From NCBI GenBank assembly GCA_964630925.1, contig CAZVZK010000057.1, positions 1 to 60,790 of the forward strand: a stretch of DNA of 60,790 nt, written 5' to 3'. Source of the stretch: RGDT01 sp964630925 (GTDB lineage Bacteria > Planctomycetota > Planctomycetia > Gemmatales > Gemmataceae). A program made the translations under genes and the position numbers. Positions 18,419-25,160 of this stretch are shown here, piece after piece. The notes below the pieces were generated by a model. It saw nothing but the letters and a program-made list of their open reading frames with translations, was not told the origin of the DNA and did no database searches. How positions within the stretch are numbered: the first letter of the stretch is position 1; each line of letters begins with the position of its first letter.

Positions 18419-18488
18419 GCGTGGGCCCCCCGCTACGCCATTGGCTCCCCTTCCATGCGACGAAATGGCTTCGGCGGCACCACCGCAT

Positions 18489-19067
18489 TCACTCGTTTTC
18501 TTCGCGTGGCGAGCCGGCGCGCACTTCGCGCCGCAGCCAGGCGCGTGCGTAGACCCAGTGCCGATCTGCCGTGCTGGGGGAGATGCCCAACAGCTCGGCC
18601 ACCTGGTCGCCCGTTAACCCTCCGAAGTAGCGAAGCTCCACCAGCCGGGCCTTGAGCGGATCGACCTGGGCGAACCGGGTCAGGGCGGCGTCCAGCAGCA
18701 ACAGATCCTCCTCCGGCTCCGGGGACGCTACGAGGTCGGGGTGGAGCTGCAGGCGCTGCCGGCCCCCCCCGTGGGCCCGTCGATCCTTTCGGCGGGCGGA
18801 TTCGATCAGAATCCTCCGCATGGCCTCGGCCGCGGCCGCGAAGAAGTGCCCGCGGCCGTCCCAGTGGTTGTCGTCGCCCCGTCCGACCAGCCGGAGGTAC
18901 GCCTCGTGGACCAGGGCGGTGGGCTGGAGCGTGTGCGCGGGGGGCTCCGCCGCCAGCCGCGCGGCGGCGAGCCGCCGCAGCTCGTCGTAGACGAGAGGGA
19001 GCAGTTCGGCGGCGGCCTTGCGGCCGCCGGTGGCCGCGGCGTCCAGGAGTCGCGTCGGATCGGGCAT
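18489..19067 (-). CDS. ECF sigma factor, planctomycete TIGR02999-like
   Basis: A protein of 192 residues. The start (TRLLDAAATGGRKAAAELLPLVYDELRRL) and the motifs ALVHEAYLRLV, HFFAAAAEAMRRILIESAR and ELRYFGGLTGDQVAELLGIS are typical of the ECF group found beside planctomycete kinases. Regions 2 and 4 are complete. It precedes the kinase by 70 bases on the same strand, so both are probably co-transcribed; the kinase may control this sigma factor by phosphorylation, as proposed for such pairs. A TGCCAGAGTGGCA palindrome lies about 80 bases upstream. Confidence 0.93.
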   Translation of the reverse strand: MPDPTRLLDAAATGGRKAAAELLPLVYDELRRLAAARLAAEPPAHTLQPTALVHEAYLRLVGRGDDNHWDGRGHFFAAAAEAMRRILIESARRKDRRAHGGGRQRLQLHPDLVASPEPEEDLLLLDAALTRFAQVDPLKARLVELRYFGGLTGDQVAELLGISPSTADRHWVYARAWLRREVRAGSPREENE

Positions 19068-19142
19068 TCAGCCAGTGTAAGACTCACGGATTCCGCCGGG
19101 ACAAGAAAACGACGGGGGGACGATCACCCGCGTCAACCTCGG

Positions 19143-19163
19143 CCCTGCCAGAGTGGCATCACG
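19143..19163. repeat. Shared 21-bp sequence with TGCCAGAGTGGCA palindrome, copy 2
   Basis: Exact second copy of 14680-14700; the palindrome core is 19146-19158. It lies in the 281-base divergent region between the ECF gene (-) and the receiver gene (+). Confidence 0.6.
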
Positions 19164-19207
19164 GCCTGCCAGGACCGCCCGTCTTGCCCCGCCCCGGGAA
19201 GAACCCC

Positions 19208-19236
19208 TTGCATTTCTCGCCGCCGGATGATCTACT
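19208..19236 (+). promoter_or_regulatory. Weak sigma-70-like promoter candidate
   Basis: TTGCAT and TCTACT separated by 17 bases, about 110 bases before the receiver gene. The match to the consensus is poor (3/6 and 4/6), so this is only a candidate. The rest of 19068-19348 shows no gene. Confidence 0.2.
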
Positions 19237-19348
19237 GAAACAAGGACTTAGGCGCCACGCGGGCGCCGAATCCGATGCCGGCATGCTTCTTGCTAGGTAA
19301 CAGCGGACCAATGATTCGGCTGGGCGGTCCGGGCCGAGGTACACGGCG

Positions 19349-19750
19349 ATGGGCGCGGTCAAACAAGGCACCGACTATTCGATCCTGATCGCGGACGACG
19401 ACGATCGTTGCCGCGAGGCGCTCCGGGACATCATGACCCCGGAGGGCTTCCGCACCGTCGAGGTGTCCTCCGGCGAGGAGGCCATCGACGTCGTGCAGGT
19501 CGAGCCGGTCCACCTGGTCCTCCTTGACATGCACATGTCGAAGCTGACGGGCCTGGAGACGCTGAACATCGTGCGCCAGTTCAACGCCCTGCTGCCGGCG
19601 ATCCTGGTGACGGCGGACGCGACGGACACGCTGGTGCGGCAGGCGATCGCGGCCCAGTTCTTCAGCGTGGTGCCCAAGCCGGTGAGCAAGCACATCCTGC
19701 TGTACACCGTGGCCCGCGCCCTGCAACGATCCTACGGCATGCGGGCCTGA
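19349..19750 (+). CDS. Receiver-only response regulator
   Basis: A protein of 133 residues made of one CheY-like domain: acidic cluster ADDDD near 16-19, phospho-acceptor D60 in LVLLDMHMS, T in LVTAD and K110 in VVPKPVS. No output domain follows, so it should act by protein contact. The start MGAVKQGTDYSILIADDD is taken at the first ATG of the frame. It lies 44 bases before groES on the same strand, and no histidine kinase is beside it; its partner is elsewhere. Confidence 0.93.
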   Translation: MGAVKQGTDYSILIADDDDRCREALRDIMTPEGFRTVEVSSGEEAIDVVQVEPVHLVLLDMHMSKLTGLETLNIVRQFNALLPAILVTADATDTLVRQAIAAQFFSVVPKPVSKHILLYTVARALQRSYGMRA

Positions 19751-19794
19751 CGCCGGCCCCGATACACGATTGACACCCCGAGGAGGCTGCCGAC

Positions 19795-20082
19795 ATGAAG
19801 GTTGTCCCGTTGAACGACAAGGTGCTGGTCAAGCGGCTCGAGGCCGAGGAGAAGACGGCGGGCGGCATCGTGCTGCCGGACTCCGCCAAGGAGAAGCCGA
19901 AGCAGGGGACCGTCCTCGCCGTGGGCGAGGGCCGCCGGCTCGACAACGGCTCGCGGGCCGCGTTCCAGGTCAAGGTGAACGACAAGGTGCTGTTCACGTC
20001 CTACGCCGGGACCGAGGTCAACGTGGACGGCCAGGACTACCTCCTGATGAACGAAGAGGATGTCCTCGCCGTGTTGAGTTGA
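19795..20082 (+). CDS. groES: Co-chaperonin GroES
   Basis: A protein of 95 residues, the normal GroES length. It starts MKVVPLNDKVLVKRLEAEEK with the mobile-loop segment TAGGIVLPDSAKEKP, the middle GTVLAVGEGR and the end MNEEDVLAVLS. It caps the GroEL ring in protein folding. A GAGGAGG-like ribosome site (CCCGAGGAGGC) precedes the ATG. No groEL follows in this window, unlike the common groESL operon; several planctomycetes carry extra separate groES copies. The stop codon (AGTTGA) falls inside the palindromic element 20077-20226. Confidence 0.97.
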   Translation: MKVVPLNDKVLVKRLEAEEKTAGGIVLPDSAKEKPKQGTVLAVGEGRRLDNGSRAAFQVKVNDKVLFTSYAGTEVNVDGQDYLLMNEEDVLAVLS

Positions 20083-20226
20083 CAGCCAGTTACAGAGTCC
20101 AGCAACAGCCAGTAAACAGCCAGTGGAAAACCAACAGCCGGCCTCCCCTTGAGGGGTGGGCCGGCTGCTCTTGCTTTACTGGCTGCTAACGGCTGTTGAC
20201 TGGCTGTTGACTGGCTGTCAACTACT
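20077..20226. repeat. GACAGCCAGT palindromic element, copy 2
   Basis: Lies between the convergent groES and DUF1080 genes. Both ends read AGTTGACAGCCAGT inward, and each supplies the stop codon of the flanking gene. The centre forms a stem CAGCCGGCC / GGCCGGCTG (20135-20143 with 20159-20167) with an inner CCCCT/AGGGG pairing, a good bidirectional terminator candidate. Its right half, read on the reverse strand, matches the left half of copy 1 (5361-5491) closely. Confidence 0.85.
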
Positions 20227-20958
20227 CCCCTTCTTCGGCTCGCGGTCGGCGTAGTACTTCTTCTCGCCCTTGAGGATCGCATCCGGGACCGTGGCCGGCG
20301 TCACGTCTTGGCGTTTGATCTCCTCGTCCTTGCCGATGGCCCGCAGCTTGATGTTGCGGTACCACACCGGGTCGCCGTGGTCCTGCAGGTTCAGATGGGC
20401 GCCGCGCGCCTTCACGTCGCCGCCGCGACGCTTCAACAGCTCGACCTCCCAGGCGTACTTCTTGTCGGTGTAGTCGAAGTCGATGACGCACTCGCCGTTC
20501 AGCCAGTGCTGGATCACCGTCCCCTTGCACACGATGCGGCCCTCGTTCCACTCGCCCACCGGCTTGGTGTTGTCCTTCGACGGGGGCATGCAGAAGTAGA
20601 GCGAGGCGGCGCTCGTGCGCGGGTTGCGTCCGTCGCCGTGCTTCTTGTTGTCGAGGATCTGATACTCGTACTGCCCCGGCCGGTAGTAGATGCCGCTGTT
20701 GCTGCCGCTCGCGACCTTCCACTCGAAACGCAGCTCGAAGTCGTCCGGCACCTTCTTCGCGGTGTACCTGATGTCGCCGCCCCTCTTGGTGCGCGTCAAA
20801 ACGCCGTCCTCGACCTTCCAGTTGCCGGCGTGCTTCCAGCCGGTCAGATCCTTGTTCAGCAGGTCCTCGAAATCGGGGGCCTTCTTGTCCTCGGCGGGCG
20901 TGAGGCCGGCGAGGAGCAGCAGGGCGAGGGCGGCGAGGCGAGGGGGTTTCATGGTCAT
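20218..20958 (-). CDS. DUF1080 (3-keto-disaccharide hydrolase-like) secreted protein
   Basis: A protein of 246 residues with a signal peptide (LAALALLLLAGLTPAED). The DUF1080/PF06439 concanavalin-like fold is seen in DLTGWKHAGNWKVEDGVL, FELRFEWKVASGSNSGIYYRPG, YEYQILDNKKHGDGRN, GEWNEGRIVCKG and HLNLQDHGDPVWYRNIKLR. The family is linked to cleavage of 3-keto-sugars; specificity here is unknown. It is last of a reverse-strand run (esterase, ThuA, DUF1080, DUF1080), with a 98-base gap holding a repeat. The final GSS-stop lies in the palindromic element. Confidence 0.93.
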   Translation of the reverse strand: MTMKPPRLAALALLLLAGLTPAEDKKAPDFEDLLNKDLTGWKHAGNWKVEDGVLTRTKRGGDIRYTAKKVPDDFELRFEWKVASGSNSGIYYRPGQYEYQILDNKKHGDGRNPRTSAASLYFCMPPSKDNTKPVGEWNEGRIVCKGTVIQHWLNGECVIDFDYTDKKYAWEVELLKRRGGDVKARGAHLNLQDHGDPVWYRNIKLRAIGKDEEIKRQDVTPATVPDAILKGEKKYYADREPKKGSS

Positions 20959-20997
20959 CTCCTTGGGGGGGGCACTTCGTGGTGGCGGGGTGGCGTC

Positions 20998-21056
20998 GGC
21001 CGGCAGGCTGGCAGCCTGCCTACGGGGCCGGCAGGCTGGCGGGCTGCCCTACGGGG
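20998..21056. repeat. Tandem GGCAGGCTGGCAGCCTGCC repeat
   Basis: Two head-to-tail units of about 30 bases, each CCGGCAGGCTGGC(A/G)G(C/G)CTGCC(C)TACGGGG. The unit is a near-palindrome (GGCAGGCTG / CAGCCTGCC), a REP-like intergenic repeat. It separates the two DUF1080 genes. Confidence 0.8.
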
Positions 21057-21764
21057 TCACTTCTTGCGTGGGATCGGGGCCCGCCAGGGGCGGTACCAGA
21101 TGTTGCGGTACCGCACCGGGTTGCCGTGGTCCTGCAACATCAGCGGGCCCTTGTCGTCGGGCCTGGAGGCGTTCACCTCGGCCATCTCGTGGATGACGAC
21201 GCCGTTGTGCAGGACGGTGTAGGCGCCCCTGCGGGCCGGCTTGCCGTCCTTCATCTGCGGCGGGTGGAAGAGGATGTCGAACGACTGCCACTCGCCTGGC
21301 GGGCGGCTGGCGTTGACGAGGGGGATGTGCTGCCCGTAGATCGAGCCGCACTGGCCGTCGGGGTACGTCTCGTTCTCCCAGCTGTCCAGGACCTGGACCT
21401 CGTTGCGGCCCATGATGTGGACGCCGGAGTTGCCGCGGCCCTGGCCCCGCCCCTTCACGACGGGCGGCGTGCGGAACTCGACGTGGTAGTGGCCGTAGCC
21501 GTAACTCGCCCGCGTGCGGATGTTGCCGCCCCGCGGCGGGATCTCCATCGCGGCGCCCTCGACGAGCTTCCACGTCGCGGCCTTGTCCTTGCCGCCCTGC
21601 CAGCCGGCCAGCGACGTGCCGTCGAACAGGACGACGGCGTCGGAGGGGGCGCGGCCCGGCTCGGCGGCGATGACCGGGGGCCAGCCTTTCTTGTCGTAAC
21701 GGGGCGGGGCGACGGCCAGGGCCGACACGGCGGCCAGCGACAGCAGGAGTGCGATCCGAGTCAT
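21057..21764 (-). CDS. DUF1080 (3-keto-disaccharide hydrolase-like) secreted protein
   Basis: A protein of 235 residues with a signal peptide (MTRIALLLSLAAVSALAVA). Family signs are VVLFDGTSLAGWQGG, YHVEFRTPP, GNSGVHIMGRNEVQVLDSW, GEWQSFDILFHPPQ, HNGVVIHEM and LMLQDHGNPVRYRNIWYRP. It is a distant paralogue of the next gene in the run. The ATG at 21764 is chosen for the signal peptide, although the frame is open further up. It follows the ThuA gene by 8 bases, so they are surely co-transcribed. Confidence 0.93.
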   Translation of the reverse strand: MTRIALLLSLAAVSALAVAPPRYDKKGWPPVIAAEPGRAPSDAVVLFDGTSLAGWQGGKDKAATWKLVEGAAMEIPPRGGNIRTRASYGYGHYHVEFRTPPVVKGRGQGRGNSGVHIMGRNEVQVLDSWENETYPDGQCGSIYGQHIPLVNASRPPGEWQSFDILFHPPQMKDGKPARRGAYTVLHNGVVIHEMAEVNASRPDDKGPLMLQDHGNPVRYRNIWYRPWRAPIPRKK

Positions 21765-21772
21765 GGCGGGCC

Positions 21773-22663
21773 TCAGGGCTTGACGGAGCTGGTCTTGTCG
21801 GCGGGAGGGAAGGAGGCGGGGATGGGGAGGGTCACCTTGCCCGTGGCGGCCCATTCGCTGCCGCGCAGGATGGAGGTCAGGAAGCCGACGCAGCGCACGC
21901 TGCCGGCGTCGTGGCCCATCGGGGTGTGGAAGACGCGGCCCTTGCCGTAGGCCACCGTCCAGATCATGGGCTCGTGCTCGCCGGTGCCGCGTTTCGCCTT
22001 GTCGGAGTAGGCGGTGGCCAGGACGGTGACGTCCCTGATCGGCCCGCGCAGGCCGTGGACGAGCTGGTCGGCCGTGTGCATCCACTCGCGCGGCATGCCC
22101 TTGGTCACCGGATGCTCGGCGTCGCGGACGGCGACCTTGAACGGGTGCATGACCGTCTCGCCGGCGCCGGGGCCGGTGCCTTTCGGCTGGCGGACCGGCT
22201 TGAGGTCGGCGTCGAGGAAGAGGCGCTCGCCGAACTTGTTGTTGCGCCAGCCCATGCCGATCATGTCGTTGAACTCGGGCCAGCCGGTGAAGGCGTTGTT
22301 GGCGGCGTGGAAGACCACCAGCCCCAGCTTGCCCTCGCGGACGGCGTCGGCCAGCGACTTCTGGAATTCCTTGGGCCAGGGCTGGCCGTTGTAGTTGCTC
22401 AGGACGACGTCGAACTTCGCCAGGTCCGGCGGGAAGGCGATGGCGTCCTTCGACGGCGCGCCCTTGTCGCCCTCCTTCAGGTGGCTGGAGACGGCGACGG
22501 TGAAGCGGCCCGCCTTCTCCAGGGCGGCGCGGAGGATCGGCGTGGTGGCCCGCCAGTTGTGGTTGTTCTGCCCGTCGATGATCAGGACGCGCACCTTGGG
22601 GGCGTCATCCCTCGCCAGGATGAAGCCGGGCGCGAAAAGGCACAGCAGTAGAAGCCCTCTCAT
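21773..22663 (-). CDS. ThuA domain-containing secreted protein
   Basis: A protein of 296 residues with a signal peptide (MRGLLLLCLFAPGFILA). The ThuA/GATase-like fold shows in VRVLIIDGQNNHNW, FDVVLSNYNGQPWP, GLVVFHAANNAF, HPVTKGMPREWMHTADQL and GKGRVFHTPMGHD. Such proteins sit in planctomycete sugar-degradation clusters; their reaction is poorly known. The start at 22663 fits the signal peptide. It has 8 bases to the DUF1080 gene downstream and 17 bases from the esterase upstream. Confidence 0.93.
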   Translation of the reverse strand: MRGLLLLCLFAPGFILARDDAPKVRVLIIDGQNNHNWRATTPILRAALEKAGRFTVAVSSHLKEGDKGAPSKDAIAFPPDLAKFDVVLSNYNGQPWPKEFQKSLADAVREGKLGLVVFHAANNAFTGWPEFNDMIGMGWRNNKFGERLFLDADLKPVRQPKGTGPGAGETVMHPFKVAVRDAEHPVTKGMPREWMHTADQLVHGLRGPIRDVTVLATAYSDKAKRGTGEHEPMIWTVAYGKGRVFHTPMGHDAGSVRCVGFLTSILRGSEWAATGKVTLPIPASFPPADKTSSVKP

Positions 22664-22680
22664 CGATACCTCCCGTGGTG

Positions 22681-24765
22681 TCAGCGCAGGAGCCAGGCCA
22701 CCACGTCGGCGCCGGACTTCGCTTCGCCGTGGGTGGCGAGGGCGTCCTTCTTGCCGGCGGCCGCGTAGGCGGCGTTGGTCCACTTGCCGATGGCGGTGCC
22801 CTGGTGGTTGTGTAGGTACAGCTCGTGCGGGGCCGCGAGGCCGGCGAACGCGCCCAGGCCGCCGTACTTGAGGGCGCCGGGCAGCATCATCTCGTCGCCC
22901 ATCTCGGTGACCGCCTCGAAGCGGAACTTATTCACGTCGGCGGCGGTGCGTGTCACGGCGTCGCCGGCGAGGCCTCGGGCCAGCACGACCCAGGGGCCGG
23001 CCTTGCCGGAGCCGAGCAGGTGCACCCTCTTCACCTCCGGCAGCGAACGCGCGAAGGCGACGGCGGTGAGGATGTCGTGGCAGCGCTGGGAGACGAGCGG
23101 GCGGTTGTAGCCGAAGGTGTAGCCGGCCATGCGGGCGTTGACGGCGTGCGGCTTCTCCTGCGTCAGCTCGCCGGTGCCGAACACGTCCACGCCGACGACG
23201 GCGGCGCCTTTCTCCAGGGCCGTCGCCACCTCCGGGAGGAGCTTGCCGTCCTTCAGGAGGCCGGCCTTGCCTTCGGGCGTGACCCAGACGATCACGGTGC
23301 CGTCGGACTTCTTGCCGCGGAGGACGACGGCGGGCACCTGCTCGCCCGAGCCGCGGCGGGTGAGGAGGTAGCCCTTCGCCGTCGCGCCCTCGACGGCGGG
23401 GGAGCCGGCCGGCTTGGCGTCGAACTCCTTGCGGGCCGGCAGCGACGAGCCCAGCATCACGCGGAGGGCGGTGCCGAGGACGCGCCGGTGATCCGACTTC
23501 GGCTCGCCGGCCCTGGGGAGCAGTGCGGCGATCTGCTTGTCGGACGCCTCGGCCATGCGGGCGATGAGGCGGTCCGCAGGCAGGCTGTCGGCGGGGCGCG
23601 GGGTGTCCCTGGTGAAGACGGTCAGGCTGGCGGGCGTCTCTGGGGTGAACAGCTTCTCCTTGACCGGCTCCTTGTGGCCGAGCTTGAGGTGCTTGTTGAA
23701 GAAGTCGTACATGTACTCGCGGGCCGGCTGGTTGTAGTTGTGGCCGTAGCCTGGCCAGCACCGCGCCTGCACCAGCTCGGGCTGGCCGAAGAGCTTGTAG
23801 ACGCCGGTCAGCTCGGGGTAGCCCTTCTTCTCGATCTCCAGGGTCCAGTCGTTGGCGCCGGTGAGGGCGAGGGGGCGGGGGGCCATCATGGCGGCGAACT
23901 CGACGTTGCCGGTGCCGACCCGGAGGTACGAGGCGTTCTCGCACACGCAGCCGCCCTGCATGCCGGTGGACACCATGACCGCTGGGACGGCGGCGGTGAT
24001 GCGCTCGTCGAGGGCGGCGGTGATGAACGTCTGGGTGCCGCCGCCGGAGGCGCCGGTCATGCCGATGCGTTTGGCGTCCACGTCGGGGAGGGACGCGACG
24101 AAGTCGAGGGCGCGGAGGCTGTTGAGTGTCTGGAGGCCCATGAGGCTCTGGAGGCGTAATTCGGCGTCGGGGCCGGTGAAGGCGCCGTGGCCGAGGGCCT
24201 TGCTGTCGGCGTAGCCGACCATGTCGTAGAAGAAGACGACGCAGCCCATGCGGGCGAGCTGGACGCAGATGCCCTGGAGGAAGTGGCGTGCGACGGCCTC
24301 GTTGGGCTCGGCCTTGCTCTTGACCTGGGCCTTGGCCTCGGCGGCGCCGGCGTCGTGCATGCGGCCGTTGGCCCAGTGGCCGTGGGCGGCGAGGACGGCG
24401 GGGAACCTGTTGGGCTCGCCCTCGCGGGCGATGGGGCGGTAGAGGCTGCCGGTGACGTAGTGTCCGGGGGTGCTGGCGAAGAAGACCTTCTCGATGGTGT
24501 AGCCGTCGCGTACGACCTTGCCGTGGATGGTGGCCTTGATGGCGGGGCGGTCGGGCATGGGCCAGAGGCCGTTGGCGACGAGGAGCTGTTCGCGGACGGC
24601 GGCGGCGCGGGCGTCCCAGGCGGCGCGTGTGGCGGGGACTTTGAGGTTGAAGTCCTTGTCGTTGAGGGTGCGGATGGCGGAGAGGCGTTTGTCGGCGGGC
24701 TTCTTGCCGTCGGGCAGGAGGTCGAGCGGCCCGGCGAGGGCGAGGAGGGTGAGGGGGAAGAGCAT
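22681..24765 (-). CDS. Large secreted alpha/beta hydrolase (acetyl xylan esterase-like)
   Basis: A protein of 694 residues with a signal peptide (MLFPLTLLALAGPLD). The first half is an alpha/beta hydrolase: FPAVLAAHGHW, VVFFYDMVGYADS, the nucleophile elbow RIGMTGASGGGTQTF, and GYGHNYNQPAREYMYDFFNKHL with a likely catalytic His. The second half repeats a weaker hydrolase-like fold (VHLLGSGKAGPWVVLARGL) that may be non-catalytic. Similar proteins are called acetyl xylan esterases. It is first of the run with ThuA and two DUF1080 genes, consistent with glycan de-esterification before sugar oxidation or cleavage. A shared upstream motif lies 29 bases before the ATG. Confidence 0.88.
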   Translation of the reverse strand: MLFPLTLLALAGPLDLLPDGKKPADKRLSAIRTLNDKDFNLKVPATRAAWDARAAAVREQLLVANGLWPMPDRPAIKATIHGKVVRDGYTIEKVFFASTPGHYVTGSLYRPIAREGEPNRFPAVLAAHGHWANGRMHDAGAAEAKAQVKSKAEPNEAVARHFLQGICVQLARMGCVVFFYDMVGYADSKALGHGAFTGPDAELRLQSLMGLQTLNSLRALDFVASLPDVDAKRIGMTGASGGGTQTFITAALDERITAAVPAVMVSTGMQGGCVCENASYLRVGTGNVEFAAMMAPRPLALTGANDWTLEIEKKGYPELTGVYKLFGQPELVQARCWPGYGHNYNQPAREYMYDFFNKHLKLGHKEPVKEKLFTPETPASLTVFTRDTPRPADSLPADRLIARMAEASDKQIAALLPRAGEPKSDHRRVLGTALRVMLGSSLPARKEFDAKPAGSPAVEGATAKGYLLTRRGSGEQVPAVVLRGKKSDGTVIVWVTPEGKAGLLKDGKLLPEVATALEKGAAVVGVDVFGTGELTQEKPHAVNARMAGYTFGYNRPLVSQRCHDILTAVAFARSLPEVKRVHLLGSGKAGPWVVLARGLAGDAVTRTAADVNKFRFEAVTEMGDEMMLPGALKYGGLGAFAGLAAPHELYLHNHQGTAIGKWTNAAYAAAGKKDALATHGEAKSGADVVAWLLR

Positions 24766-24793
24766 GGATGGCGGCCCCGGTGGGAGAGAAGGC

Positions 24794-24813
24794 GGGCATG
24801 TCGGGGAGGGTAT
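24794..24813 (-). promoter_or_regulatory. Shared upstream motif, copy 1
   Basis: Reverse strand reads ATACCCTCCCCGACATGCCC, 29 bases upstream of the esterase start. Near-identical copies lie at 29873-29891 and 34646-34665, each 35-39 bases before an FHA kinase start. The fixed distance suggests a promoter or leader element; the ATA part could be the end of a -10 box. Confidence 0.4.
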
Positions 24814-24895
24814 GCGGCGGGGGGCGGGGTGGCAATGGGTGTTGGTGGGGGGCGGGGTGCCGGTAGGTAGGATTGCGTCATCAGAAGATCGAACC

Positions 24896-25075
24896 ATGAG
24901 CGCCGCCGCCGTGACGCCGAACGTCAATGGGATCGTCGTGTGCGACGAGACGTTCGGCAGCGACATCGAGGAGAACGTCTACGACCTGGGGCGCGTCCGG
25001 CAGGAGATCACCGCGCCGTCGTTGCCGTGCGTGCGGGCGTTCTTCGTGTTCCTGCAACAGGAGAGTGGCGGTGAA
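24896..25075 (+). pseudogene. Truncated 5' fragment resembling DUF6941-type proteins
   Basis: From the ATG at 24896 the frame reads PNVNGIVVCDETFGSDIEEN, YDLGRVRQEITAPSLPCVRA and FFVFLQ, which has the look of the start of small proteins of the DUF6941 kind (VCD... then a G-x-x-x-x-I step and a hydrophobic strand). No stop ends it; after about 25075 the frame runs into the leader and then out of frame through the kinase gene. I read it as a gene cut off by an insertion or rearrangement next to the kinase. The family match is by memory and tentative. The rest of 24766-25160 shows no gene. Confidence 0.4.
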
Positions 25076-25160
25076 CGGGACACGTTGAGCGGGGTGGCGG
25101 CCCGTTCCCGGCCGGCGTATCATCTCCTCCGACGCCCATCCACCCGCCCCCAGGTGGCCC

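Noticed and set aside
19795..20082. Loss of groEL as an anomaly
   Set aside because: Planctomycetes often have several groES/groEL loci in separate places; absence here says little.
22825..24159. Forward open frame of 444 residues
   Set aside because: It is the antisense of the esterase gene; composition is that of mirrored GC-rich codons.
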